Of a stretch of DNA of 64,000 nt, positions 37,625 to 46,988 are shown in pieces (the first letter of the stretch is position 1; each line of letters starts with the position of its first letter). Source of the stretch: Candidatus Endomicrobiellum calonymphae. GTDB taxonomy: Bacteria > Elusimicrobiota > Endomicrobiia > Endomicrobiales > Endomicrobiaceae. The notes under the pieces are model-generated. The model did no database searches, had not been told where the DNA came from, and was given only the letters and a program-made list of their open reading frames with translations. Where the stretch lies: assembly GCA_031269945.1 (NCBI GenBank), contig JAISYK010000002.1, forward strand, positions 1 to 64,000. Direction: 5' to 3'. The position numbers and the translations under genes were made by a program.

Positions 37625-38331
37625 GCAATCCATTTTTAAAAGATAGTCTTCTTCGTGTGTCTGCACAAGATCATGATGTTATGACGTTGTCCGGTACGAT
37701 AAATAAAAGTATAATCTTGTGGATTTTTCTTGCAGCAGGTGCGTTTTATTCTTGGACAAATTTTGATGTTGTGACACCCTTATTGCTTCCGATATTAATC
37801 GGAGCTTTCGGTTTAGTTACTGTTTCAACATTGAAAAAAACATTGGCCCCATATTTGTCTCCGCTCTATGCAATATGCGAAGGACTTGCACTAGGGATAG
37901 TTTCCTTGTATTTTGAAAGATCGTGTCCAGGTCTTGTAGTAAAATCTGTTCTTTTAACAATTTGCGTTTTATTTTGTATGCTTGCTTCGTATAAAGCTGG
38001 CATACTCAAAACTACTTCTAGGTTTAAGAAAGTTATGATGTTTTCGACGTTTGCTATACTTTTAGTTTATGTTGCTGATTTTGTTTTAAATGCTTTTGGA
38101 ATTGGGAATTTTTCGTATATTCGCAGTTCGTCAAGTTTAGGTGTTATTATGAGTTTTGCGATTGCTGTTGTTGCATCATTTAATCTTGTTATTGATTTTG
38201 ATTTAATCGAAAGTGCTGTAACTTATAGTTCTCCTAAATACATGGAGTGGTATTGTGCTTTTTCTCTTATGATAACGCTTGTTTGGCTTTATCTTGAAGT
38301 GTTAAGATTTCTTTCAAAGTTAAGAGATTAA
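37621..38331 (+). CDS. Bax inhibitor-1/YccA-family membrane protein
   Basis: 236 residues with about seven hydrophobic helices and the family opening NPFLKDSLL...VMTLSGTINKS. The conserved C-terminal acidic positions (IDFDLIESAV, YMEWYCAFSLM) are present. Family members are pH-sensitive Ca2+ leak channels or membrane-protein quality-control partners; the role here is unknown. Translationally coupled to the NUDIX gene (4-base overlap); engB follows after nine bases. Confidence 0.85.
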   Translation: MSNPFLKDSLLRVSAQDHDVMTLSGTINKSIILWIFLAAGAFYSWTNFDVVTPLLLPILIGAFGLVTVSTLKKTLAPYLSPLYAICEGLALGIVSLYFERSCPGLVVKSVLLTICVLFCMLASYKAGILKTTSRFKKVMMFSTFAILLVYVADFVLNAFGIGNFSYIRSSSSLGVIMSFAIAVVASFNLVIDFDLIESAVTYSSPKYMEWYCAFSLMITLVWLYLEVLRFLSKLRD

Positions 38332-38340
38332 AACTGAAAC

Positions 38341-38928
38341 ATGTTAGAAAAAACTGTGTTTTTTATAAATGCTGTGAAGATGTCTTCTTTACCTCAAAGT
38401 TTTGCAGAAGTTGTTATTTCTGGAAGGTCTAATGTTGGGAAAAGCAGTATTATAAATGCTTTGTGTTTGCAAAAAAATTTGGCGAGGACATCAAAAACTC
38501 CAGGTAGAACAAGAAGTATAAATATTTATAGCGTTTTTGCAGGCAGATGGATAGTTGATTTGCCGGGATATGGCTTCGCAAAAATAGGTAGATATGAAAA
38601 AGAACTTTGGAATAAGATGATAGAAGACTATTTAATCAAAAGAAAGAGCAAAAAAGTGGTTTATGTAGTTATGGATGCCTTCGTAGGACCTACTGAATTA
38701 GATTTTAATATGATCGATTGGCTTAGTAAGTGGGGTGTTCCCTTTAAAATTGTCGCAAATAAATATGATAAAGTACCTCAAAATATTAGCGGAAATGTGG
38801 TACAAGCCAAAACGGCTGATTGTTTTGATACTGATAAATCAAAAGTATTTGTAGTAAGTGCAAAAAAGAAAAACGGATTTGCCAAACTAACGGATCATAC
38901 TGTTAAGTTTTTAACTAATCAAATTTAG
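38341..38928 (+). CDS. engB: Ribosome biogenesis GTP-binding protein EngB/YsxC
   Basis: GTPase needed for 50S subunit assembly and division in many bacteria. Seen: G1 GRSNVGKSS (about residue 28), G2 region TSKTPGRTRSIN, G3 DLPGYGFAK, G4 ANKYDK and G5 VSAKK. 195 residues, standard. No strong ribosome-binding site (ACTGAAAC); translation is probably coupled to the gene upstream. Confidence 0.95.
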   Translation: MLEKTVFFINAVKMSSLPQSFAEVVISGRSNVGKSSIINALCLQKNLARTSKTPGRTRSINIYSVFAGRWIVDLPGYGFAKIGRYEKELWNKMIEDYLIKRKSKKVVYVVMDAFVGPTELDFNMIDWLSKWGVPFKIVANKYDKVPQNISGNVVQAKTADCFDTDKSKVFVVSAKKKNGFAKLTDHTVKFLTNQI

Positions 38929-38937
38929 ATAAAAATA

Positions 38938-39408
38938 ATGAGAAAATCGTTGTTAGTAGTATTAATGGGCATATTAATTGTGGGTGTGTCTTTTGCGGAT
39001 GTTACACCGACTTCGTTTAAGTTTTCCCTATGGGATACGATAGCTGTGCCTGAAAACAGTAACGTTGTAAATGGGGTTGAGATAGGAATAAATTCTTACA
39101 CTCATAAATTAAAGGGTTTGTCGTGGAATTTTATTTTTTCAAGGACCGATGAGGCTTTAGGAGTACAAGAAAGTTTTATAACGCTTACAAAATTGTTTAT
39201 AGGACTTCAATCTGGAGTGATAAATTTTAATTTAGATGAAATTTGTGGTTTGCAATGTGGATTTTTTAACAAAGCAAAGTTAGTTAGAGGATTTCAAATA
39301 GGTCTTGTGAATATGACTGAAAATTTGTATGGAGTGCAAATCGGACTTATAAATTTTATTAAAACTGGTTATTTTCCAGCAATGGTAATTGCAAATGCAA
39401 AATTTTAA
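38938..39408 (+). CDS. Secreted surface-repeat protein (LA_2272-like)
   Basis: 156 residues with a signal peptide (MRKSLLVVLMGILIVGVSFA, cleavage about residue 20). The mature part carries short repeats with the pattern G-[LFV]-Q-x-G-[FL]-[IV]-N: IGLQSGVINF, GLQCGFFNK, GFQIGLVNM and GVQIGLINF. That is the signature of the LA_2272-type surface repeats, which are predicted to form beta structure at the outer membrane. It ends in Phe. Nine bases after engB. Confidence 0.7.
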   Translation: MRKSLLVVLMGILIVGVSFADVTPTSFKFSLWDTIAVPENSNVVNGVEIGINSYTHKLKGLSWNFIFSRTDEALGVQESFITLTKLFIGLQSGVINFNLDEICGLQCGFFNKAKLVRGFQIGLVNMTENLYGVQIGLINFIKTGYFPAMVIANAKF

Positions 39409-39679
39409 AATATTATGTACATAAAAGTAGGCGTGGGTAGGTTAAAGTAGATTAGTTTAGTAAAGAAAAAGAAAGTGGCAACTAATTTAGAAGAGGTCGT
39501 AAGATACTATAAGATGCGGTTGCTGTTAATTTTATGATGTAATTGTCAAGAGGTGTGGGGGGATAGTGGTAAGAATTTTTTGGTGGAATAAAGTAATAAG
39601 TACGAGGATTTAGTGTAATTCTTAGCCGGAGGATGAGTTGATTGTGTAACCAGATGTTCTTGTTTGGGAAAGGTTTTAA

Positions 39680-40435
39680 ATGAAAATAGTTTCGTGGAAT
39701 GTAAACGGGGTAAGAGCGATATGCAGAAAAGATTTTGTCGATTGGCTTAAAAATAACGGTGCCGATGTTGTGTGTATTCAAGAGACGAAAGCCGACGAGT
39801 CACAGTTCCCAGAAGTTGTTAAAGAAATTGATGGTTATAATTTTTACTGTTCTTCTGCAGTTAGAAAAGGTTATAGTGGTGTTGCTGTATGGTCTAAGAT
39901 TAAACCTAAGTCTACACATACAAGTGTCGGAAATTTTGTTTTTGACAATGAAGGTAGAGTGATATATCTTGACTTTGATGATTTTATCCTTTTTAATATC
40001 TATTTTCCTAATGGTGGAGCTTCGCAAGCACGTCTTAAGTATAAATTGGATTTTTATGATTATTTAATCGAGTATTTTAAATGTTTTAAAAATAAGACAC
40101 TAATTATATGCGGGGATTGCAATACAGCACACTTCCCGGTAGATTTAGCAAGGCCTAAAGAAAACGAGAAAGTTTCTGGCTTTATGTTGAAAGAAAGAGA
40201 AAAACTTGATGATATTGTTTCAATGGGTTTTATCGATACTTTCAGATATTTTAATGACAAGCCTAACAATTATACGTGGTGGGATTATAAAACTGCCGCA
40301 AGATCAAGGAATATAGGTTGGCGCATTGATTACTTTTTCATATCAAAACATTCTCTAAATCACTTGCAATCTGCGGATATAGAAAATTTAGTTTTAGGTT
40401 CAGATCATTGTCCGGTTTCAATAACTGTTTTTTAA
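39680..40435 (+). CDS. xthA: Exodeoxyribonuclease III
   Basis: AP endonuclease and 3'-5' exonuclease of base-excision repair. Seen: MKIVSWNVNGVRAI, CIQETKAD with the metal-binding Glu, YFPNGG, GDCNTAHF, RIDYFFIS and the catalytic GSDHCPV near the C-terminus. 251 residues, standard. Ribosome-binding site GGGAAAGG. The preceding 270 bases show no gene. Confidence 0.95.
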   Translation: MKIVSWNVNGVRAICRKDFVDWLKNNGADVVCIQETKADESQFPEVVKEIDGYNFYCSSAVRKGYSGVAVWSKIKPKSTHTSVGNFVFDNEGRVIYLDFDDFILFNIYFPNGGASQARLKYKLDFYDYLIEYFKCFKNKTLIICGDCNTAHFPVDLARPKENEKVSGFMLKEREKLDDIVSMGFIDTFRYFNDKPNNYTWWDYKTAARSRNIGWRIDYFFISKHSLNHLQSADIENLVLGSDHCPVSITVF

Positions 40436-40806
40436 GGCTTACTACGTAATAGAAGTATTTACTTTAACTTTATTTGTTTTATACCTAGCGTAAGTAAGAT
40501 GAATAGAACGAGTAGTTAAGAGTAGTTTATTTATTATATGCGGCTTGTTGGTTTCGATTGGATGGTCCCTGGTATATATACAATTTGACAAAATTAAAAA
40601 CTGAAGTGTTTATTTTTGCTTGCATACGAACTGTGTTTCTAGATTGGATAATTAAGAAAAACCAAAGATTTCTAGTGAGAATTAAAGTAGTATGTGTGAG
40701 GTGTTTTAGTTTTATGAGTGAGTAGTGGTGAACTTGTTGATAGTAAGGGTTTAATCTATGTGGTTTGGGTAGAAAATATATGACAATCTTTGAGAAGGAA
40801 AGTAAA
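40436..40806. other. Intergenic region before purC
   Basis: About 370 bases without a gene. A promoter-like TTGACA (40585-40590) with TTTATT 18 bases later is the only regulatory candidate. I saw no purine riboswitch core or PurR-like box. Confidence 0.4.
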
Positions 40807-41685
40807 ATGAGTAATCGAAAAGATATCATAAATCTCCCTTTGGTACGTGAGGGTAAGGTTAGAGATGTCTACGACTTAGGTCAAAGTTATTTGATTGTCG
40901 CATCTGATAGGATTTCGGCTTTTGATTGTGTTATTCCTACAATAATTCCTAATAAGGGGAAAGTCCTTCACAAACTTTCAATGTTTTGGTTTGACTTTAT
41001 TCAGAGTGTGGTTCCTAATCATGTTATTACAGGAAATTTCGAAAGTTTCCCGACGATGCTTAAACAATACAAATGGTTGCGCGATAGGGCAATGATAGTA
41101 AAAAAAGCCAATAGAGTAGATATAGAGTGTATTGTTAGAGGATATCTTGCAGGTTCCAGCTGGAAGGAATATAAAAAATCTCAAACTGTATGCAATATAG
41201 AGTTTCCTGCGGGCTTTAAAGAATCTTCAAAACTTCCAGAGCCTATTTTTACTCCATCAAGTAAAGATGGTGATGGAAAACATGATAAAAATATTTCTTT
41301 TGAAGAAACAATAAAAATGCTGGGAAAAGACGTGGCTAATAGTTTGAGGAAAATTTCGCTTGAATTATATGGTAAGGTAAGTGAATATTCTCTTTCAAAA
41401 GGTATAATAGTTGCGGATACGAAATTGGAATTTGGTTTCTATGACGATCAGCTAATATTGATAGATGAAGTTTTTACTCCTGATTCGTCAAGGTTTTGGG
41501 AAACGGATAAATATGAAGAGGGAAAATCTCAGGACAGTTTAGATAAGCAATATGTGAGAGACTACTTTGAACATGTAAATTGGGATAAATCTTCTCCAGC
41601 TCCGGAGCTTCCAAAAGATGTTGTTGAAAAAACTATGAAAAAATATATTAGTGCGTATGAAAAGTTGACCGGGAGAAATTTATAG
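40807..41685 (+). CDS. purC: SAICAR synthetase
   Basis: Joins CAIR and aspartate with ATP in purine synthesis. Start set at ATG 40807 (MSNRKDIINLPLV), eight bases after GAAGGA; ATG 40780 would add nine residues. Seen: REGKVRDVYDLG, VASDRISAFDCVIP, RDRAMIVKKANRVDIECIVR, GYLAGSSWKEY, FTPSSKDGDGKHDKNISF and LIDEVFTPDSSRFW. 292 residues, the longer class of the family (as in yeast) rather than the 240-residue Bacillus type. Its stop overlaps purS by one base. Confidence 0.95.
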   Translation: MSNRKDIINLPLVREGKVRDVYDLGQSYLIVASDRISAFDCVIPTIIPNKGKVLHKLSMFWFDFIQSVVPNHVITGNFESFPTMLKQYKWLRDRAMIVKKANRVDIECIVRGYLAGSSWKEYKKSQTVCNIEFPAGFKESSKLPEPIFTPSSKDGDGKHDKNISFEETIKMLGKDVANSLRKISLELYGKVSEYSLSKGIIVADTKLEFGFYDDQLILIDEVFTPDSSRFWETDKYEEGKSQDSLDKQYVRDYFEHVNWDKSSPAPELPKDVVEKTMKKYISAYEKLTGRNL

Positions 41686-42194
41686 TGTTTGAGATAGAAG
41701 TTCTTACGAAAGAAGGTTTTAAAAATTCGCGTGGGGAACACGTTTTATCTGATATTTACGGGCTTGGTATAGAAGATATAACTAATGTTGAATATTCTAC
41801 ATTGTATGTTGTCGAGGGAGATATAAGTTTCGGTGAAATTGAGACGATAGCTTCAGAATTATTGACTGATAAAGTTGCGGAAAGTTATCTGATACGTCGT
41901 CGCGATGCAGAAGGTAACTCTGAGGTTATTTCAAAATTTTCTGACACAAAGGAGACTGGTAGATTAAATCATAATTTTTCTGTTATAGAAGTTTGGTATA
42001 AAAAAGGTGTAACGGACACAGTGTCTGAAAGCGTGATAAAAGCCGTTAAAGATTTGGGGATTGCAAAGAAAATTAAAGTTAAGACTGGACACAAATACCA
42101 TTTGTATGGGAAAATTTTACAAAAGACTTTATTAAATACTGTTGCAAAGAAATTGTTGGCAAATACATTAATACAGAAGTATAAAATACACTAA
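41685..42194 (+). CDS. purS: Tandem-duplicated PurS, FGAM synthase subunit
   Basis: PurS bridges PurL and PurQ in the three-part FGAM synthase. GTG start at 41685 shares one base with the purC stop. At 169 residues it is twice the usual ~80. Residues ~1-72 (FEIEVLTKEGFKNSRGEHVL ... DKVAESYLI) and ~98-169 (IEVWYKKGVTDTVSESVIKA ... ANTLIQKYKI) each read as a PurS unit: strand, K-x-G-V-x-D, long helix, and LL.N..I..Y. The second copy is closer to the family consensus. A pair of PurS domains in one chain recalls the N-terminal domain of large-type PurL. Confidence 0.85.
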   Translation: MFEIEVLTKEGFKNSRGEHVLSDIYGLGIEDITNVEYSTLYVVEGDISFGEIETIASELLTDKVAESYLIRRRDAEGNSEVISKFSDTKETGRLNHNFSVIEVWYKKGVTDTVSESVIKAVKDLGIAKKIKVKTGHKYHLYGKILQKTLLNTVAKKLLANTLIQKYKIH

Positions 42195-42321
42195 TTTGCA
42201 AAAATAAATGCTAAAGTGAGAGCAAATAAAAAGAAAATTAATAGAATGTTAAATTGATAATTTAGTGAGTAGCTTTGGTTTTGAAAGTTGTTTATGGCAA
42301 AATTAGTGTGTTCACAATAAA

Positions 42322-44766
42322 ATGAAATATACAACTAAATGTGAAACTATTAAGATTTTGAATTTATCAAATGAACAATTGCTTGAGCTAAGTAAAAAAA
42401 ATCTTCTTTCGTTGTCTCTTGAAGAAATGAAAGTAGTTCGAAATTATTTTAAAAAACTTAAAAGAAATCCTACGGATATTGAAATGGAAACTATAGCTCA
42501 AACATGGAGTGAGCATTGTAAACATAAGACGCTTACAGGACTGATAGAGTATACTGAAGAAGAAAACGGGAAGAAAACAAGGAGAATATATAATAACCTC
42601 TTAAAAGAAACTATTTTTAAAGCCTCGATTGAATTAAATAAAACGTGGTGTTTATCTATTTTTAAAGATAATGCTGGAATTATTGAATTTGATTCTAAAA
42701 ATGGAGTTGCTTTTAAAGTAGAAACTCATAATCATCCCTCTGCACTTGAACCCTATGGTGGTTCTGCAACAGGAATAGGTGGTGTTATAAGAGATATTTT
42801 AGGGGTTGGCCTTGGGGCAAAGCCTTTGGCTAATACTGATGTATTTTGTTTAGGAGATCCAAATATGGAAGCTTCTAAAATTCCAAAAGGAGTACATCAT
42901 CCTAAAAGGATAATGAAAGGTGTTGTCTCGGGTGTTAGAGATTACGGAAATAAAATGGGAATACCTACCGTAAACGGTACGACTTATTTTGACGACGGTT
43001 ATATAGTAAATCCACTCGTTTACTGTGGAACTATGGGTATAATACCTAAAAATAAAATAAATAAAAAGGTTGAGTTCGGTGATTTGATTTTAGTCGTAGG
43101 AGGAAGGACAGGCAGAGATGGTATTCATGGTGCGACGTTTTCTTCTATACAACTTGATAAAAAGTCTGCCGTGAGTGCAGTTCAAATAGGTAACCCTATA
43201 ATTGAGAAAAAAGTATTGGATGCAATGCTTAAAGCAAGAGACTTAAATCTTTATAGGGCCGTTACTGATTGTGGAGCTGGTGGTTTGTCCAGTGCTGTAG
43301 GTGAACTTGGAAAAAAGATTGGAGCCGTCGTTTATTTAGATAAAGTCCCGTTAAAGTATGATGGACTTCGCCCGTGGGAAATATGGATTTCTGAGGCACA
43401 AGAGAGAATGGTTTTTACCGTTTCTCCTAAAAATATAGAGAAAATTATTGAGGTATTTGAAAAAGAAGATGTCGAGGCTGTATGCATAGGCAAATTTACA
43501 AATGATAAAAAACTTACTCTTACGTACGATGGCAATGTTGTAGCGAATATGGATATGAAATTTCTACACAATGGAATTCCTAAGCCTACTAAGCGTGCGT
43601 TTTATAAAGTAAGTGAAGAAAAAATACAAAAACCTATTGAGATGGATTCTTCTGAAATTTCTAGTTCTTTGGCTTCATTACTTGCTGATTTGAATATTTG
43701 CTCTAAAGAATGGATTATCAGACAATATGACCATGAAGTGCAAGGACAAACTGTTGTAAAACCATTGCAAGGAAATAATATTGAAATTTCAGGTCCTGGT
43801 GACGCAGCTGTTATTTTTCCTTATACTGTCATTAAAGGTACTAAGAAAGGTATTGTTTTATCTAATGGATTAAATCCTCAATATGGGAAAATAAACTCTT
43901 ATAAGATGGCCGCCTCTGCTATAGAAGAAGCCTTGAGAAATGCGGTTGCGGTAGGTGCTGATGTTAGGAGAATATCGATATTGGATAATTTTTGTTTTGG
44001 AAATCCTAATGATCCGGAAATTTTGGGAAGTTTGGTAAGAGCAACAAAAGCTTGTTATGATGTGTCAAAAGCTTTTGAAGTTCCTTTTATTTCAGGAAAA
44101 GATAGTTTGCACAATGAATATTTTATAAATGGAAAAAGGTATTCAATACCTTCAGTGCTTTTAATCTCTGCTATGGGCGTTATTGAAAATGTGGAAAATA
44201 CAGTTACGATGCCTTTTAAAAAAAATGGAAATAAAATATTTGTTTTGGGTATTACAAGAAATGAACTTGGCGGTTCCGTGTTTTCAAAAATAAGTAATAT
44301 GAAAGGTGGCGCGGTACCTAATGTTTTTCCTAGTGAGTCTAAGGATATAATGAAAAAGATTTATAGTGCAATAAGTGAAAATTTGATAGAAGCTTGTCAC
44401 GATTGTTCTGAAGGCGGGATTGCAGTCGCGGTAAGCGAAATGGCTTTTTCGGCAAATAAGGGTGTAAAAATAGATATAGATGCTGTAAATATTTATTCTC
44501 ATCTAGAATGCGAAAGTGAGGGAGGGATTAGGATTATGACGCCTGCTGAAATACTGTTTTCTGAATCAAATGGCAGATTTATCGTTGAAATAAAGCCTAA
44601 TAATGAAGAAAAATTTAAGAAAATTTTAGGTGGGGCGGTTTTCTCTGAAATTGGTTATGTAAGTGATGATAAAGAAGTGATTTTTGAAAGTAAAAGAAGT
44701 AATGTAAAAATACAGCAAAATTCTGAATTTCTTTTAAATTCTTGGCACAATACTATTAATTTGTAG
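42322..44766 (+). CDS. purL: Phosphoribosylformylglycinamidine synthase, large subunit
   Basis: ATP-dependent synthase domain of FGAM synthase. Seen: linker region TWSEHCKHKT, ETHNHPSALEPYGGSATGIG then GVIRDILGVG, CGTMGIIPK, GRTGRDGIHGATFSS, DCGAGGLSSAVGE, KPLQGNN, SGKDSLHNEY and a C-terminal DCSEGGIAVAVSEMAF. 814 residues, longer than the ~740 of small PurL. No glutaminase domain; purQ follows. 127 bases separate it from purS. Confidence 0.95.
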   Translation: MKYTTKCETIKILNLSNEQLLELSKKNLLSLSLEEMKVVRNYFKKLKRNPTDIEMETIAQTWSEHCKHKTLTGLIEYTEEENGKKTRRIYNNLLKETIFKASIELNKTWCLSIFKDNAGIIEFDSKNGVAFKVETHNHPSALEPYGGSATGIGGVIRDILGVGLGAKPLANTDVFCLGDPNMEASKIPKGVHHPKRIMKGVVSGVRDYGNKMGIPTVNGTTYFDDGYIVNPLVYCGTMGIIPKNKINKKVEFGDLILVVGGRTGRDGIHGATFSSIQLDKKSAVSAVQIGNPIIEKKVLDAMLKARDLNLYRAVTDCGAGGLSSAVGELGKKIGAVVYLDKVPLKYDGLRPWEIWISEAQERMVFTVSPKNIEKIIEVFEKEDVEAVCIGKFTNDKKLTLTYDGNVVANMDMKFLHNGIPKPTKRAFYKVSEEKIQKPIEMDSSEISSSLASLLADLNICSKEWIIRQYDHEVQGQTVVKPLQGNNIEISGPGDAAVIFPYTVIKGTKKGIVLSNGLNPQYGKINSYKMAASAIEEALRNAVAVGADVRRISILDNFCFGNPNDPEILGSLVRATKACYDVSKAFEVPFISGKDSLHNEYFINGKRYSIPSVLLISAMGVIENVENTVTMPFKKNGNKIFVLGITRNELGGSVFSKISNMKGGAVPNVFPSESKDIMKKIYSAISENLIEACHDCSEGGIAVAVSEMAFSANKGVKIDIDAVNIYSHLECESEGGIRIMTPAEILFSESNGRFIVEIKPNNEEKFKKILGGAVFSEIGYVSDDKEVIFESKRSNVKIQQNSEFLLNSWHNTINL

Positions 44767-44880
44767 TTTTCTAATCATTAAAAACATTATTTGATTATAT
44801 GTAAGATTTCAAGGAAGTTTGTTACGGTAGGTATAATTTTCGTAATCAGAGGTTTGTGTGTTATGTTGTGAGGAAAACAT

Positions 44881-45666
44881 ATGAAAAAAGTTAAAACGTT
44901 AATTTTAAGAACCGCAGGGACAAATTGTGATTATGAAACTCAAAGTGCTTTTGAATTGTGTGGGGCTGTTGCGGATCGTGTTCACATCAACACTCTTATT
45001 GAAAAAAAGAATAAAATTTTTGAGTACGATATTTTAGTTTTTCCTGGAGGATTTTCTTACGGTGACGATATAGCTTCAGGAAAAATATTATCAAATGAAA
45101 TTAAAAATAAACTTGGCGATGAAATTAAAAAGTATGCTTTAAGCGGTAGACCAATTGTAGGGATATGCAATGGTTTCCAAGTTTTAGTTAAAATCGGCCT
45201 GCTTCCTGACCCAAAATTTTTTAAACAAATCTTTACTCTTTCTTGTAATGATTCTGATAAATTTGAATGTCGTTGGGTTTATTTGAAAGTGGAAAAGAAA
45301 GTTAGAAGGGAATCTAACTGTATTTGGACAAAAAATTTGCCAGATGTTATAAGTTTGCCTGTAGCCCATGGAGAGGGGAAATTTGTTTCTGGCAACGAAA
45401 AATTTTTAGATAATTTAAATAAAAATAGTCAAATTGTTTTTAGATATTCTTTGAAAGATGGTAGTGAACCGGAATATCCTTTAGTTCCGAACGGATCCAT
45501 AGGACATGTAGCTGGAATATGTAACAAAAAAGGGAATATTTTTGGACTTATGCCTCATCCAGAAAGATATGTTTTTACATTGCAGCATCCAGCGAGAGAA
45601 GGTTTTAATGACAGATATGGGTGGGGAAAAGTGATTTTTCAAAATGCTGTTGATTTTGTAATCTAA
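44881..45666 (+). CDS. purQ: FGAM synthase, glutaminase subunit PurQ
   Basis: Class I glutamine amidotransferase that supplies ammonia to PurL. Seen: RTAGTNCDYET, FPGGFSYGDDIASGKI, the nucleophile GICNGFQ (about residues 98-104), PVAHGEGKF and the catalytic MPHPER. 261 residues. Ribosome-binding site GTGAGGAAA. Confidence 0.95.
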   Translation: MKKVKTLILRTAGTNCDYETQSAFELCGAVADRVHINTLIEKKNKIFEYDILVFPGGFSYGDDIASGKILSNEIKNKLGDEIKKYALSGRPIVGICNGFQVLVKIGLLPDPKFFKQIFTLSCNDSDKFECRWVYLKVEKKVRRESNCIWTKNLPDVISLPVAHGEGKFVSGNEKFLDNLNKNSQIVFRYSLKDGSEPEYPLVPNGSIGHVAGICNKKGNIFGLMPHPERYVFTLQHPAREGFNDRYGWGKVIFQNAVDFVI

Positions 45667-46988
45667 GTCGGCAAAGAATAGTTGTATAAGTGGGAAAATC
45701 TTTTTATTGGTATAATTTTCTACGAAGAGCAGTCTTCTACGTATTTAAAAATTTTGTTTCCTAGCAATTATAAAATAATTTTTTAATTAAGAGGAAATGA
45801 TTTAAAAAATTTCGAACTGTTGTTTTTAGAAATAGTGCTATTAAGTTTTTTTTGTGCCACATAGCGGTAAGGCTTGTGAAATTGTTTTTATATATGGTGG
45901 CAGTAATAGTTGAAAAAATTTGTGTAATTTTATGCCAAGTTTATGTTTTGACAATGTTTTAGGAAAAAGTAATATGGACAAAGAGTTATTCTTATGGTAT
46001 TTGTGAAGTTTATGACTAGGCTCTTTTGGTTGTTTAAGATTTTAAGTAAAAATGATACAATCAGGAGTTTGTTTGCGTCCTGTCTACGACTTACGACTAA
46101 TCAAATCATTATTCGTATTTTTGCTTTGAGCGATTATAAAGGATTTTCGCTTAGTATGCCAGAACATTTGAAGAAGAATATCATAGAAAGAAGTTTAGCT
46201 GAAAAGAAATTTGTCACTTGTTAATATTCGAATATGTGCTTGGCAGGTTTATAACAAAAATAAAAAAATTTAAAATCAGCAGACGATATTTTTTTGTTTA
46301 TTGCTGTCACAGGGGGGTAGTGGTTTTAGTAATATTTTGGCTTATTCAAATGAAAAATATTAGACTTTCTAAGCATTCTTTTCTAATTTATATATTTCGA
46401 AATTGCTAAGGCCTGCAAACGTTGGTAGGTTTGCCTTTTGTTCTCGTCTAGGTATGGTGCCAGCTCTTTGCGTGATTTTTCTGTTTTAAATCCTAAAATG
46501 TAACTATGGAAAGGAATATTTTGTCTAAGAAAGCAAAAGATAATATTATTTTCTTTGACCGCGTGGTGATAATGAGTAAAGAAGACGTTGTGGAGTATGT
46601 TTTTTTTGAAGGATACATTTATATTATATTCTCGAATAAAAGCGATAATAGAAAAGCAAAGTATTTCTGTGGATTATAGACAATAGTAAAAGTTTAATTA
46701 AGTACTTGCTATATTTATCTGTCATAACAGTTCCCGAATATTTGATTAAAAATACCGACAGAAAGAATATAGTGTGACAAAAATATAGGGAGTTTGTTTG
46801 GCAGAAAATAGTAATTGTTAATATCTGGTATAAATTAAAATTTAGTTTTTAAATATTTGAATAATTTCCAATTGTGTAATTGCGGTTAAAAGTAAATAAA
46901 TATTAACATGTTGTAAAATAAATGTAATATGTGAGCTTTTATTAATGATATCGTGGAAGAGTTTAATTTACTTTAGGTAGGGGACCAA
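45667..46988. other. 1.3-kb gene-free region between purQ and purD, probably decayed genes
   Basis: No intact gene. Broken frames include VPHSGKACEIVFIYGGSN (about 45860), SDYKGFSLSMPEHLKKN (about 46130) and DNIIFFDRVVIMSKEDVVEY (about 46540); none matches a family I recognise. A purF remnant would make sense here, but I found no PurF motif (CGVFGI, VDDSIVRGTT). A weak hairpin GCAAAC/GTTTGC lies at 46415-46434. Confidence 0.45.

Noticed and set aside
40436-40806. Purine riboswitch or PurR box before purC
   Set aside because: No riboswitch core and no palindromic operator could be made out; only a weak promoter-like pair.
45667-46988. A purF pseudogene in the purQ-purD gap
   Set aside because: Expected by gene order, but none of the PurF motifs could be found in any + strand frame.
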